Notes: generated by a model not told the origin, from the sequence alone. A stretch of 64,000 nt of DNA from UBA7662 sp036787895 (GCA_036787895.1 DAIQOK010000011.1:35538-99537), one strand, 5' to 3'; numbered from the stretch's first letter, positions 17,698 through 26,361 are shown. Numbers and translations: made by a program.

Positions 17698-18237
17698 ATG
17701 CCAGCACCGCTCGTTTTAAAACCGGCACTACTCTTTTTATTGATTTTTGGATGGAATGCTATATGCGAGGCACAATACAAAGAGAAAAGGAAAAAGTATG
17801 GTCCGATGGCATACAGCTACCAGGCTGGCGACCCACATCCACCGTTTGCTGCAGCTTTGGGCGCTGCAATTTTGCCCGGAGCCGGTCACCTCATCGCCGG
17901 CGAACCGAGGCGGGCATTAGGTTTTGCCGGTGGTTTTTATGGCAGCTTGGCCTTGAGTTATGTTGGACTCACCAATTTATTGGATGAAGATTTTAATCGT
18001 ATTAATACAGACAGACTGAATAGTAACCCATTTAAAATGCTTTTCGTTGTAGGAACGGTGGGTACCCTGGTCTGCTACTTTTATGGCATCTTCGACGCCA
18101 TGGAAGTGGCTGAAATCAATAATCTGGCATACCGACATCGTCAAAAAGGCCCTTATATGCAACTCAGTCCGGGTTTCAATACTTTTTCAGGCCAGGCCGA
18201 ATTCCAGTTTCGGCTGCGCTACGCACTTAATAAATAA
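17698..18237 (+). CDS. Exported or membrane protein of unknown function, paralogue 1
   Basis: This 179-residue protein has an N-terminal signal segment (PALLFLLIFGWNAICEAQ) followed by a charged stretch, then two or three hydrophobic segments. The motif AAILPGAGHLIAGEPRRALG resembles the LPGxGQ...G..rG pattern of small Bacteroidota membrane proteins (DUF5683-like; a tentative link). The ATG at 17698 is preferred to the TTG at 17680. It is clearly homologous to the gene at 18884-19408, with matching KKYGPMAYSYQAGDP and PGAG blocks. It is followed after three bases by the next gene. Confidence 0.6.
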   Translation: MPAPLVLKPALLFLLIFGWNAICEAQYKEKRKKYGPMAYSYQAGDPHPPFAAALGAAILPGAGHLIAGEPRRALGFAGGFYGSLALSYVGLTNLLDEDFNRINTDRLNSNPFKMLFVVGTVGTLVCYFYGIFDAMEVAEINNLAYRHRQKGPYMQLSPGFNTFSGQAEFQFRLRYALNK

Positions 18238-18240
18238 GGT

Positions 18241-18747
18241 GTGACTAGCATCAGAACAGTAATTTGTTTTTGCCTGCTTTTTAGCTTTGGCCTTCTGGAT
18301 GTGCACGCGCAAAATAACCATACGACTAATTCAACAACCTCAGGTATCGACTACCTCGCCATCAAAAAGGGTTATGCCCTCAGTTGTTCCATACCCGATT
18401 CGGCGAGTATTGTGCGGAGTAAATTTGTATTGGATTCGTTGGCAGCCTTCGAAATTAGCCACGGCCAGAAAGAATTCTGCTACGATCGTGCTTGGACACA
18501 TTACATCAGCTATTTGAAATGGAAAAAGCTGGAAGATGTGAAGCAAGCGCAAGTTTATTGGGAATCCGGTTGGCACAAGTATCAGGACAGCCGGGCGCTT
18601 TGGAATTTAGCGACAACTGCTAAAATATTAGGCGATTGTAAGGCTTCCCTGGATTATACGGAGGAATATGTGCAACTTTTCCCCGAAGACATCAAAAACC
18701 GTTACGACCAGCTCTATTTACGTTATAAGTTTTGTCGGGGGTATTGA
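18241..18747 (+). CDS. Exported protein of unknown function
   Basis: This 168-residue protein starts at a GTG three bases after the previous stop codon. It has a signal peptide (TVICFCLLFSFGLLDVHAQ). The C-terminal half (residues about 95-160) looks helical and TPR-like (ALWNLATTAKILGDCKASLD, YTEEYVQLFPED). Five cysteines are present. No family is recognised. Tight spacing suggests co-transcription with the preceding membrane protein. Confidence 0.55.
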   Translation: MTSIRTVICFCLLFSFGLLDVHAQNNHTTNSTTSGIDYLAIKKGYALSCSIPDSASIVRSKFVLDSLAAFEISHGQKEFCYDRAWTHYISYLKWKKLEDVKQAQVYWESGWHKYQDSRALWNLATTAKILGDCKASLDYTEEYVQLFPEDIKNRYDQLYLRYKFCRGY

Positions 18748-18883
18748 AAAAAGAATCAACAGCAACCTCATGCTTTGGTGATTTGTAAATAACCCTTGAT
18801 ACTGACAAGTCTATATCATTAACAAAACACTAAGCTTAACAGAGTCTTTTGTGTAACTTGCTGCTAACCAATTTACAGAACGT

Positions 18884-19408
18884 ATGAATAAGTCAAAGAC
18901 TATCATATTCCTACTTTTTATTGAAATACATTTTTTTGTATTAGCTGCTCAAGCACAGTACCGACTCAACAAAGACAAATATGATCAATCCAGCTATCAA
19001 TTTGAACGAGCAGATCCTTATAGACCGATTCATTCTATAATTGCGAGCTCCCTCATGCCGGGTTTAGGGCAAGCCATTGCAGATGAGCCTCTTCGTGGTT
19101 TAGCATTTTTTGGCATTTATCTGGCAAGTGCTATTCCAATGACTCAAAGTGCAGGCTATTTACTGACCGGCGAGCCAAATCTAAAACTAAGTACGAATCA
19201 AGCGAATATTATATTTGTCACGAGTGCAAGTACGATGTTGTTGACCCAAATTATTGCAGCGATAGATGCTGGCCGGGTAGCTCGGGTGAATTCGATGGCT
19301 TTAAGAGATAAAAATACTCGCAGTCAGCTTCAGTTCTATCCTCGGGTCAATTTCAGCCAGTTCTACAGTGCACCTGGCCTGGAAGCCTGTTTAGTATGGC
19401 AACTGTAG
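18884..19408 (+). CDS. Exported or membrane protein of unknown function, paralogue 2
   Basis: This 174-residue protein is a paralogue of the one encoded at 17698-18237. It shares the order signal segment (IIFLLFIEIHFFVLAAQAQ), a charged stretch (KDKYDQSSYQFERADP), SSLMPGLGQAIADEPLRG, a second hydrophobic segment near residue 110, and AIDAGRVARVNSMALRDKN. The PGLGQ...rG pattern is DUF5683-like at best. It stands 136 bases after the previous gene and ends before a two-way terminator. Confidence 0.6.
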   Translation: MNKSKTIIFLLFIEIHFFVLAAQAQYRLNKDKYDQSSYQFERADPYRPIHSIIASSLMPGLGQAIADEPLRGLAFFGIYLASAIPMTQSAGYLLTGEPNLKLSTNQANIIFVTSASTMLLTQIIAAIDAGRVARVNSMALRDKNTRSQLQFYPRVNFSQFYSAPGLEACLVWQL

Positions 19409-19449
19409 CCATTTGAAGCATGAATTCTGAAACTCAGCCAAAAAAATAT

Positions 19450-19502
19450 TGTCAGGCTGAGGATTGACAAACCTAAGCTGGTTGTCAGCTTATAACCTGA
19501 CA
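19450..19502. terminator. Bidirectional intrinsic terminator
   Basis: TGTCAGG (19450-19456) pairs with CCTGACA (19496-19502), and an inner GACAA/TTGTC pair extends the hairpin. The plus side is followed by TTTTT and the minus side by ATATTTTTT. It sits between the convergent paralogue-2 gene and pyrB and can end both transcripts. Confidence 0.75.
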
Positions 19503-19535
19503 TTTTTAATTAAAGACAGCTAAAAACAGCTAAAA

Positions 19536-20471
19536 TTACGCCCTCACAATCTTATCCGCCAGCAAGTAAAGTACCGCCATACGTATGGCCACGCCGTTTT
19601 CGACCTGATTGAGAATGATGCTTTGACCGGAATCAGCCACATCGGAAGTAATCTCCACACCGCGGTTGATGGGGCCGGGATGCATGATGGTGATTTCCTT
19701 ATCCAAGCTTTCGAGCATGGCTTTGTTGATGCCGAACTGCAGCGTATACTCCCGCATACTGGGGAAATAACGGGTTTGCTGGCGTTCGAGCTGTATGCGC
19801 AATACATTGGCCACATCGCACCAGGCCAGGGCTTTGCGAACGTCATGTTCTACTTTCACCCCCAATTCAGCCATATAACGTGGCATGAGGGTGGTTGGTC
19901 CGCAAACCATTACTTCAGCGCCCAGTTTTTGGAGGCAGAAGATATTGCTCATAGCCACCCGCGAATGAAGTATATCACCAATGATGGCCACTTTTAAGCC
20001 CGCGACATGGCCGTATTTTTCGCGTATCGAAAAGGCATCGAGCAAGGCCTGGGTGGGGTGTTCGTGTGCACCGTCGCCAGCATTGATTACCTTGGCGTCG
20101 ATATTGGCCGCGAGAAATTGGCAGGCGCCAGGACTGCTGTGTCGCATCACTACCATATCCACCTTCATGGCGAGTATGTTCTTGACGGTATCCACCAGCG
20201 TCTCACCTTTGGAAACCGACGAGCCGGAGCTCGAGAAATTCACGACATCGGCAGAGAGGCGTTTTTCTGCCAATTCAAAACTGAGGCGGGTGCGGGTAGA
20301 GTTTTCGAAGAAGATATTGGCGATGGTAATATCACGCAGAGAAGGCACCTTTTTAATGGGCCTGTTGATGACGTCTTTGAAGTTGTCGGCAGTGCTGAAA
20401 ATGAGCTCGATATCAGCTGTGCTGAGCTCCTTGATGCTGATGAGGTGAGATGTACTGAGTGCCTGTGCCAT
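19536..20471 (-). CDS. pyrB: Aspartate carbamoyltransferase catalytic subunit
   Basis: PyrB (311 residues) joins carbamoyl phosphate and aspartate in the committed step of pyrimidine synthesis. It carries the carbamoyl-phosphate loop FFENSTRTRLSFELAEKRL (STRTR at residues 58-62), MRHSSPGACQFLA, GDGAHEHPTQALLDAF and the late MHPGPINRGVEI. The ATG at 20471 overlaps the pyrR stop codon by one base (TAATG), which argues for translational coupling and against the longer frame to 20519. No regulatory pyrI follows. Confidence 0.94.
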   Translation of the reverse strand: MAQALSTSHLISIKELSTADIELIFSTADNFKDVINRPIKKVPSLRDITIANIFFENSTRTRLSFELAEKRLSADVVNFSSSGSSVSKGETLVDTVKNILAMKVDMVVMRHSSPGACQFLAANIDAKVINAGDGAHEHPTQALLDAFSIREKYGHVAGLKVAIIGDILHSRVAMSNIFCLQKLGAEVMVCGPTTLMPRYMAELGVKVEHDVRKALAWCDVANVLRIQLERQQTRYFPSMREYTLQFGINKAMLESLDKEITIMHPGPINRGVEITSDVADSGQSIILNQVENGVAIRMAVLYLLADKIVRA

Positions 20472-21010
20472 TATTGCGATACGATCCAGATGTTGTCTTT
20501 TCCATTCACCTCTTTCCATTCCACAAGTATTTTTTCGTTTTCGGCAGTATTTACCCGTTTTCCTAAAAAGTCGGGTTTCACCGGAAATTCCTGCGAATAC
20601 CTGCGCTCGATGAGTACAAGTAGCTCCACTTTGGCGGGACGGCCAAAATCGATGAGGGCGTCGAGACCGGCACGTATGGTGCGACCGGTAAAAAACACAT
20701 CATCTATCAATACCACCTCTTTGCCCTCAATGCTGAAATCAATACGGGTTTCGCTGGGAATAAGGGGTTCCTCCCGGCGTCGGAAGTCGTCGCGGTAGAA
20801 AGTCACATCGAGCAAACCAAAAGTGACCGGCTTGGCAGTTAGCTTTTCGATTTTCTGATGAATGCGAGCTGCCAACTGAGTTCCGCGTGGTTGTAAACCA
20901 ATCAATACGGTATTTTCGAATTTCCCATGTTGCTCTATCAACTGGGCACAGAGCCTATCAATAATGATGGGCAGCTGTTTGGTATCGACGATCAGGCGGC
21001 GTTCACTCAT
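20471..21010 (-). CDS. pyrR: PyrR: pyr regulator / uracil phosphoribosyltransferase
   Basis: This 179-residue protein matches PyrR, known in Bacillus as an mRNA-binding attenuator of pyr genes with uracil phosphoribosyltransferase activity. The PRPP loop is VVLIDDVFFTGRTIRAGLD (residues about 99-117), and GLQPRGTQLAARI and LDVTFYRDDFRRR are typical. It precedes pyrB with a one-base overlap and its start overlaps the EVE gene by four bases. Whether it regulates RNA in this phylum is not shown; I see no recognisable PyrR-binding loop upstream. Confidence 0.9.
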   Translation of the reverse strand: MSERRLIVDTKQLPIIIDRLCAQLIEQHGKFENTVLIGLQPRGTQLAARIHQKIEKLTAKPVTFGLLDVTFYRDDFRRREEPLIPSETRIDFSIEGKEVVLIDDVFFTGRTIRAGLDALIDFGRPAKVELLVLIERRYSQEFPVKPDFLGKRVNTAENEKILVEWKEVNGKDNIWIVSQ

Positions 21011-21414
21011 AGTTCCGAGAGGGCTAAGATAGCATCAAAATGGGCTTTGCTTACCGGCATCACCGACAAACGACTGTGACGCACCAAAAGCAGGTCGGCA
21101 AATTGTGGGTCGGCTTTGAGTGTTTTCAGCGTAACCGGTTTTTTCAATGGGCGAAGTGGCTCAACTTCTACCGCCAGCCAACGCTCATCTTCTGTAGTGG
21201 GGTCGGGGAAACTGGAGGCGGTAATTTTGACCATGCCCACGATTTCCTGGCCGATATTACTGTGATAAAACAAGGCAATATCACCTATCAGCATATCGCG
21301 GAGATTATTGCGTGCCTGGTAATTTCTTACGCCATCCCAAATACCCTTTCCCTCTTTTGTCAATTTATCGAAACTGTAGACGTCGGGTTCGGATTTGAGC
21401 AACCAATAATTCAT
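21007..21414 (-). CDS. EVE domain protein (THYN1-like)
   Basis: This 135-residue protein is a stand-alone EVE domain, a PUA-like fold thought to bind modified bases in DNA or RNA. The start MNYWLLKSEPDVYSFDKL, then WDGVRNYQARNNLRDM and GDIALFYHSN, are classic for the family. It is the first gene of an EVE-pyrR-pyrB operon, overlapping pyrR by four bases (ATGA). TATTTTTG lies only six bases before the ATG, so the real promoter may be elsewhere. Confidence 0.88.
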   Translation of the reverse strand: MNYWLLKSEPDVYSFDKLTKEGKGIWDGVRNYQARNNLRDMLIGDIALFYHSNIGQEIVGMVKITASSFPDPTTEDERWLAVEVEPLRPLKKPVTLKTLKADPQFADLLLVRHSRLSVMPVSKAHFDAILALSEL

Positions 21415-21553
21415 GGTCTCAAAAATAGGTATTTGTTGGGCTTAGCGATGAATTCCCGATCATAAAATCCTAACGATCTAATTTCCTGCTATTTTTCTGA
21501 CGCGCTGTAATATTTCCGGCAGCAGTAGTACTAACTGTCCAAAAATGATGCTT

Positions 21554-22564
21554 ATGAAAACTTTCAATTTGCTTTTTTTGGCGTTGTTCCTGCTATTGAA
21601 GCCCGTCACAGCCCTATCGCCCACCAACGAAAAAACCCTGCTTTGGGAAATCAGTGGCAATGGTTTGAAGAAAAAAAGCTACCTCTTCGGTACCTACCAC
21701 CTCGTAAACAATGGTTTAATCGATCATTATCCAGCGGTGCAAAAGGCCTTGCGGAAATCCAAAACCATGGTAGTCGAAACCGTTATCGACTCTAATGAAC
21801 TGGCTGCCTTGAGTTTGTTGATGCTTGCCCCCGACGGACCGGGCTGGACAGCGGCACTCAGTGCCGATGAAAAGCAACGGCTGGATCAAAATTTGAAAAA
21901 ATTTGTTGGTCCCGGATTAGAGCAAATGGCTGTGTTCAAACCCAGTGCCGTTAGTGCCACCCTCGCCTTGATGGCCACCCGTGCCGCCTTGGAAGACACG
22001 CTGAAAATGTACAAAGGCGAACCCATCGATGGCTGGATTGCCAAACAAGGTCGCAAAAAAAGGAAACAGTTGGTGGCGCTGGAAAGTCTGAAGGAACAAT
22101 TTGAGCTATTATACAATAGCGATTCGTTGCCTGCTCAAATAAAGCAGTTGCAAGCGCTTATCCAGCAGTTCGATAGTCTGGATATCTACACCACTGAGCT
22201 TTACTTTGCTTTTCTGGCCCAGGATCACCAAGCCATGCAAGCCATCGCTGCCAAACATGCCGGGCAAATAGGCGGACTGGAGACCTTACTCTACGACCGA
22301 AACAAACGCTGGCTCGATACCCTGCCCCAATTGATGGCCCAAAACCCCACTTTTATTGCAGTAGGTGCCTTGCACCTGAGCGGTGACCAAGGTGTTATCC
22401 AACTGCTTCGACACGCGGGCTATACCGTCAAACCCATGCGGAACCGCTACGAAAAACACCCCAACAGCGGGGGCGATGCCTCGGTGGTGCTTTTGCTGCT
22501 GTTGCCCGCTTTAATGAGCGACGGTCGCTTAATTTCAGAAAACAAACAGTATGGCATCGGCTAA
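21554..22564 (+). CDS. TraB/GumN family protein
   Basis: This 336-residue exported protein has a signal peptide (TFNLLFLALFLLLKPVTA) and a TraB/GumN domain. Diagnostic parts are LLWEISGNGLKKKSYLFGTYH near the start and FIAVGALHLSGDQGVIQLLRHAGY near the end, with the paired GTYH and GALH motifs thought to form a metal site of Tiki-like proteases. Activity is unproven for bacterial members. Two ATGs lie upstream at 21545 and 21548; the one before the signal peptide (21554) is chosen. Its end overlaps the ECF sigma factor gene by 14 bases. Confidence 0.8.
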   Translation: MKTFNLLFLALFLLLKPVTALSPTNEKTLLWEISGNGLKKKSYLFGTYHLVNNGLIDHYPAVQKALRKSKTMVVETVIDSNELAALSLLMLAPDGPGWTAALSADEKQRLDQNLKKFVGPGLEQMAVFKPSAVSATLALMATRAALEDTLKMYKGEPIDGWIAKQGRKKRKQLVALESLKEQFELLYNSDSLPAQIKQLQALIQQFDSLDIYTTELYFAFLAQDHQAMQAIAAKHAGQIGGLETLLYDRNKRWLDTLPQLMAQNPTFIAVGALHLSGDQGVIQLLRHAGYTVKPMRNRYEKHPNSGGDASVVLLLLLPALMSDGRLISENKQYGIG

Positions 22565-23042
22565 CAGTAATTTTCTGCAATTACTCAATCAGCACAGAGG
22601 CATAGTACACAAAATTGCGCGTCTCTATGCCGATACCGCCGACGACCAGCAAGACCTCTACCACGATGTGGTAGCCCAGGCGCTGGAAGCCTGGCCCAGG
22701 TTTGAACAACGGTCGGCCTTTTCGACCTGGCTCTACCGGGTGGCGCTCAATACCGCCCTCACCTGGCGGCGCAAGGAAGAAAAACGCATGAAGGCAGAGG
22801 CACAATCGGAATGGCATGTCACTGAAAACGATCCAAGGCAAGCCCAAATCGATTGGCTTTACCAGCACATGCGCCGGCTCGACCCCATCAGCCGCATGCT
22901 TCTTACCCTTCGTCTCGAAGGTTACGATATGCAACAAATCGCCGAAATCACCGGCATAAACAGCAATAACGCTACGGTAAAAATACACCGGGCTAAAAAT
23001 TTACTCAGTACATGGCTACAACAACACCCCCTGACAGCTTAG
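22551..23042 (+). CDS. ECF-type RNA polymerase sigma factor
   Basis: This 163-residue sigma-70 family protein has region 2 (DQQDLYHDVVAQALEAWPRF, then FSTWLYRVALNTAL) and region 4 (MLLTLRLEGYDMQQIAEITG, then ATVKIHRAKNLL), with no region 3, as in extracytoplasmic-function sigma factors. It should direct transcription in response to an envelope signal. It overlaps the genes on both sides, so the TraB-like protein and the following membrane protein are probable functional partners. Confidence 0.9.
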   Translation: MASANSNFLQLLNQHRGIVHKIARLYADTADDQQDLYHDVVAQALEAWPRFEQRSAFSTWLYRVALNTALTWRRKEEKRMKAEAQSEWHVTENDPRQAQIDWLYQHMRRLDPISRMLLTLRLEGYDMQQIAEITGINSNNATVKIHRAKNLLSTWLQQHPLTA

Positions 23043-23638
23043 AAAGCTTGTGGAGCAGCTTAAGTGCTGCACCTGTGCCTGAGCTAAAATCGGCACAACA
23101 AATTCAGGCCAAAGCCAACGACCCCTTGGCCAAATTGCGACGCAACATTCGCATCAACAATGGTTATGGGATCATATTCGGCCTATTGTTCATCGCGCTA
23201 TTTGTTTATTTCGATTTCTTCTGGGTGCGCTTTTTCATCGGCATTTTACTACTTGGCTTTGCCTTGTCGACGGTCTATAACAGCTATTTAATACGCAAAG
23301 TCCTCCTCACCCCTGCAGCCGATGAAAACATCCTCATTCGATTACGCCTGATTCATTACCGCATGAAAAAAGCTTTGCAAACCATCGAAATCGTGGCGTT
23401 GTTTTTTTATCCATTCAGCCTGACTGCCGGCTTTATTATGGCTTTAGCTGAGGCCGGCAAACTGGATAAATTGAGTACAGAACCTCTCCTTCAGGGTTTA
23501 TTAATCGCCTGTTTTATCATCATTGTGCCTATCTGCTATTTCATTACCAAATGGATGAACAAAATTGCCTTTGGTAAAGAAATTGCTAAGATTCACGACT
23601 TAATAGTAGCTTTTGAATCGACTGAAGAAGACGGTTAA
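23012..23638 (+). CDS. Four-helix membrane protein, possible anti-sigma factor
   Basis: This 208-residue protein has a cytosolic N-terminal ~50 residues, then four likely membrane helices (YGIIFGLLFIALFVYFDFF; FIGILLLGFALSTVY; IEIVALFFYPFSLTAGFI; LLIACFIIIVPICYFI). It overlaps the ECF sigma gene by 31 bases. Membrane proteins with a cytosolic N-terminus encoded after an ECF sigma often act as anti-sigma factors, but no ZAS or FecR-type motif is seen, so that role is inferred from position only. Confidence 0.65.
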   Translation: MATTTPPDSLESLWSSLSAAPVPELKSAQQIQAKANDPLAKLRRNIRINNGYGIIFGLLFIALFVYFDFFWVRFFIGILLLGFALSTVYNSYLIRKVLLTPAADENILIRLRLIHYRMKKALQTIEIVALFFYPFSLTAGFIMALAEAGKLDKLSTEPLLQGLLIACFIIIVPICYFITKWMNKIAFGKEIAKIHDLIVAFESTEEDG

Positions 23639-23807
23639 ATAAAGTCTGTTAGTTCATTGTATTGGTTCATGACACTCTAACTAATTCCGTCTGGAGCAAG
23701 CTCGCGCTAATCCCAAGCACAAGAAAATACGGCTGAAGCTATCGAAGCAGATTCAACTGGATCGCTACACGCGCAAAACATAAAGGCTCAAATCCTGTTT
23801 CAAAGCA

Positions 23808-25097
23808 GTGAAAAAGCCAAAAATTTACTGGTTCAGAAGCGATCTTCGCCTACATGACCAGCCGGTCATCAATCAACTTTTCCGCGACCCTGAACCATTT
23901 ATTGCCTTTTATTGCCTCGATGAAGCCATATTGAAAATCAATCAATGGGGGTTCCAAAACACTTCTTCCATTCGCTTGCAGTTTTTACTTGACCATCTTC
24001 GCATAGTAGAAGCGCAACTTGCAGCATTGGGGGTTGCAATGGTTTTCCGAAGAGGAAATGCTGTCCAAACCCTGCTTGCATGGATGAAAGAACACCAATA
24101 TACCGAGTTGTATGCAGAAAGATTGGTCGGAAGCCGCGAACAAGCAGCTGAGGACTTGTTGAAATCTGAAGCCGAAAAAAGTCAGATAATGGTCCATTTC
24201 CATCGAAAGCATACGCTTATTTCACTAGATAGCCTGCCCTTTGACCTTCCTCATTTGCCGGATATATTTACCGATTTCCGCAAACTTCTTGAGAAACATT
24301 GTGTACCTGAACCGGTTACCCCAATGTCGTACCCAAACTGGCCAAGATTAGCGATATTGAGTTCAATTCCTTCCCTGGCCGATTTAGGCTATACCATTTC
24401 CCCAGCCGACGCCCGTAATCCATTCGTATTTCGGGCGGGTGAAGCTGCGGCATTGGATCGTTTGCAATGGTATTTATGGGAAAATCAACATATCAAAAAC
24501 TACAAACTCACCCGTAATGGGATGTTAGGTGCCCAATATTCCAGCCGTTTTTCGCCCTGGCTGGCTGTTGGGTCCCTCTCTCCCCGGCTCATTTATGCTG
24601 AAATCAAACGATTTGAAGCCAAGCATGGCGCCAACGAAAGCACATATTGGTTGTATTTAGAACTTTTATGGCGAGACTATTTCCAATTTGTTGCACTAAA
24701 GGCTGGTTCAGCTTTATTTAAAGCAGGGGGCATTAAAAACTCATCAAAAAGAAATGGATTTGACCCGGAACGCTTTAAACACTGGTGTGAAGGCAGAACA
24801 GGCCAACCGTTTATCGATGCCAATATGCGAGAACTGCTGGCAACCGGCTGGATGAGTAATCGTGGCCGTCAAAATGTAGCCAGCTATCTGGTACACGACC
24901 TAAATCAGGATTGGCGTGCCGGGGCCGCCTGGTTTGAGGCGCAGCTCATCGATTATGATCCAGCCAGTAATTATGGCAATTGGAATTATATCGCTGGCAT
25001 AGGTAACGACCCGAGAGAAAACAGAAGGTTTAATCCCGAAAAACAAGCCAAACAATACGACCCGGATGGCAGCTATCAAAATTTGTGGCTCAGTTAA
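23808..25097 (+). CDS. DASH-family cryptochrome / photolyase
   Basis: This 429-residue FAD protein belongs to the cryptochrome-DASH group, blue-light proteins that repair UV dimers in single-stranded or looped DNA. The photolyase N-domain starts KIYWFRSDLRLHDQPVINQL. The FAD domain carries YSSRFSPWLAVGSLSPR, ELLWRDYFQF, WMSNRGRQNVASYLVHDL and the DASH hallmark YDPASNYGNWNYIAGIGND. It starts with GTG and no better ATG is available. Its end overlaps a convergent channel gene by eight bases. The carotenoid cluster 27 kb away may serve the same light-stress response, but they are not linked here. Confidence 0.9.
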   Translation: MKKPKIYWFRSDLRLHDQPVINQLFRDPEPFIAFYCLDEAILKINQWGFQNTSSIRLQFLLDHLRIVEAQLAALGVAMVFRRGNAVQTLLAWMKEHQYTELYAERLVGSREQAAEDLLKSEAEKSQIMVHFHRKHTLISLDSLPFDLPHLPDIFTDFRKLLEKHCVPEPVTPMSYPNWPRLAILSSIPSLADLGYTISPADARNPFVFRAGEAAALDRLQWYLWENQHIKNYKLTRNGMLGAQYSSRFSPWLAVGSLSPRLIYAEIKRFEAKHGANESTYWLYLELLWRDYFQFVALKAGSALFKAGGIKNSSKRNGFDPERFKHWCEGRTGQPFIDANMRELLATGWMSNRGRQNVASYLVHDLNQDWRAGAAWFEAQLIDYDPASNYGNWNYIAGIGNDPRENRRFNPEKQAKQYDPDGSYQNLWLS

Positions 25098-25692
25098 TTC
25101 GTCCGAGGGTGATTTTGTACTTAACAGCTGTAAAGCGTATGGAAATTATACTAAGAATGGATAAAATTAAATTCCAGTCCCTGTCTAATCCCAAATAATT
25201 CAGGAATAAATAAATTGCCGCTCCGGCGAGGCAGGCGGTTGCATAGATTTCTTTGCGAAAAATAACTGGAATTTCATTGGTTAATGTATCCCGGATTACA
25301 CCACCCATAACGGCGGAAAACATGCCCATGATAGCTGCAATTTCAGGCTGAACGCCTACTGAAAGCGCCTTTTCTACCCCTAAAACTGTGAAAAAACCTA
25401 TCCCGAACGTATCGAAAAAGAAAAGGGTTTTACGAAGCCTGATCAGAAAATTGAAGGCGAAATAAGTCGTTAAAATGCCGGCAATTACGGCATACAAAAA
25501 ATGGATATTTCCAATCCAAACCAGGGGGTAACTCCCCAATAAAACATCCCTCAGTGTACCACCTCCTATGGCCGTCAAAAATCCGGTAAATCCGGCACCG
25601 AACCAATCATGTTCTTTGTCCTTTACCGCCAAGGCTCCTGAAATGGCGAAGGCATAGGTGCCCAGAAGCTCAAAAACATGTTGAAGATCCAT
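25090..25692 (-). CDS. Trimeric intracellular cation channel-like protein (UPF0126)
   Basis: This 200-residue inner membrane protein has seven hydrophobic segments in the two-repeat UPF0126/TRIC arrangement. The glycine-rich motifs TAIGGGTLRDVLLG (first repeat, about residue 38) and SAVMGGVIRDTLTNEIP (second repeat, about residue 125) define the family. Bacterial homologues form K+-permeable trimers. No operon partner is seen; it is convergent with the cryptochrome gene. Confidence 0.85.
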   Translation of the reverse strand: MDLQHVFELLGTYAFAISGALAVKDKEHDWFGAGFTGFLTAIGGGTLRDVLLGSYPLVWIGNIHFLYAVIAGILTTYFAFNFLIRLRKTLFFFDTFGIGFFTVLGVEKALSVGVQPEIAAIMGMFSAVMGGVIRDTLTNEIPVIFRKEIYATACLAGAAIYLFLNYLGLDRDWNLILSILSIISIRFTAVKYKITLGRIN

Positions 25693-25779
25693 TATGTAAA
25701 TATAGTCTCTAAATTGACTAAGAAATCAGATCATTATGTCGATTCCTATTATTAGCTTGCACTAGTGTAAAGGCAAATC

Positions 25780-26361
25780 ATGCAATTCAAGTCTACTGTT
25801 TTAAAGGCCATTTGCTTATTGTTTCATTTCCACTTCGGGCAAAATGTTTTTGCCCAAAAATTCTCAGAAACTTTGGTAATTGGGGAAAATCGAGTTTGGT
25901 TAGCAGATACACTCATCGCACGATTTATACGTTGGGACAACTTTGATGCAGGCATTTCAGGCAATTCTCGAAAAGAATTAGCTGTAGTATTTGAGCATAA
26001 GTAACTTTTGAAACATCATGGCTTACAAACAGAAGCTCTATTAGCCAACAGCCACCCTCCAACAGATTGGCAACTTTTAGCATTTTACCGGAATAATTCC
26101 GGCAAAATTATTCAGTCAAAATCATTCGATCCAATTCAGATTCAAAAATCTGAACTTCGTCAACATGGAAAAATCTTGGCTGGTACTATTTTAATTTTTA
26201 CTGGTCTTTACGGAATTTCTACAAAATATATCAGCCAACCAACATCTCAAACCTACGCTCAGGCCTTAGGACAAGGAATTGGAAGGGAAGTACTACCTAT
26301 TTTCGGATTCTTTTCTTTGACAGGTGGCGTAGTATTAATTGCAAAAGGTATAAATCCTTAG
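25780..26361 (+). pseudogene. Small exported/membrane protein gene split by an in-frame TAA
   Basis: Two open segments are in the same frame: 25780-26004 (signal segment AICLLFHFHFGQNVFAQ then LVIGENRVWLADTLIARFIRW) and 26005-26361 (a soluble part, then two membrane helices ILAGTILIFTGLYGIST and LPIFGFFSLTGGVVLIAKG). Only the TAA at 26002-26004 separates them, and coding-like sequence continues straight through it. The second segment lacks a good start codon (a TTG at 26008). This reads as one ~190-residue gene broken by a nonsense mutation, though two genes or a sequencing error are possible. The family is not recognised. The end overlaps a convergent receiver gene by four bases. Confidence 0.5.

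Noticed and set aside
21420..21427. Minus-strand TATTTTTG just before the EVE gene as a promoter
   Set aside because: It is only six bases from the ATG and has no -33 partner; it would require a leaderless transcript, so it is not listed as a promoter.
21007..21553. PyrR-responsive attenuator upstream of the pyr operon
   Set aside because: No terminator/antiterminator pair or known PyrR loop could be recognised in the leader.
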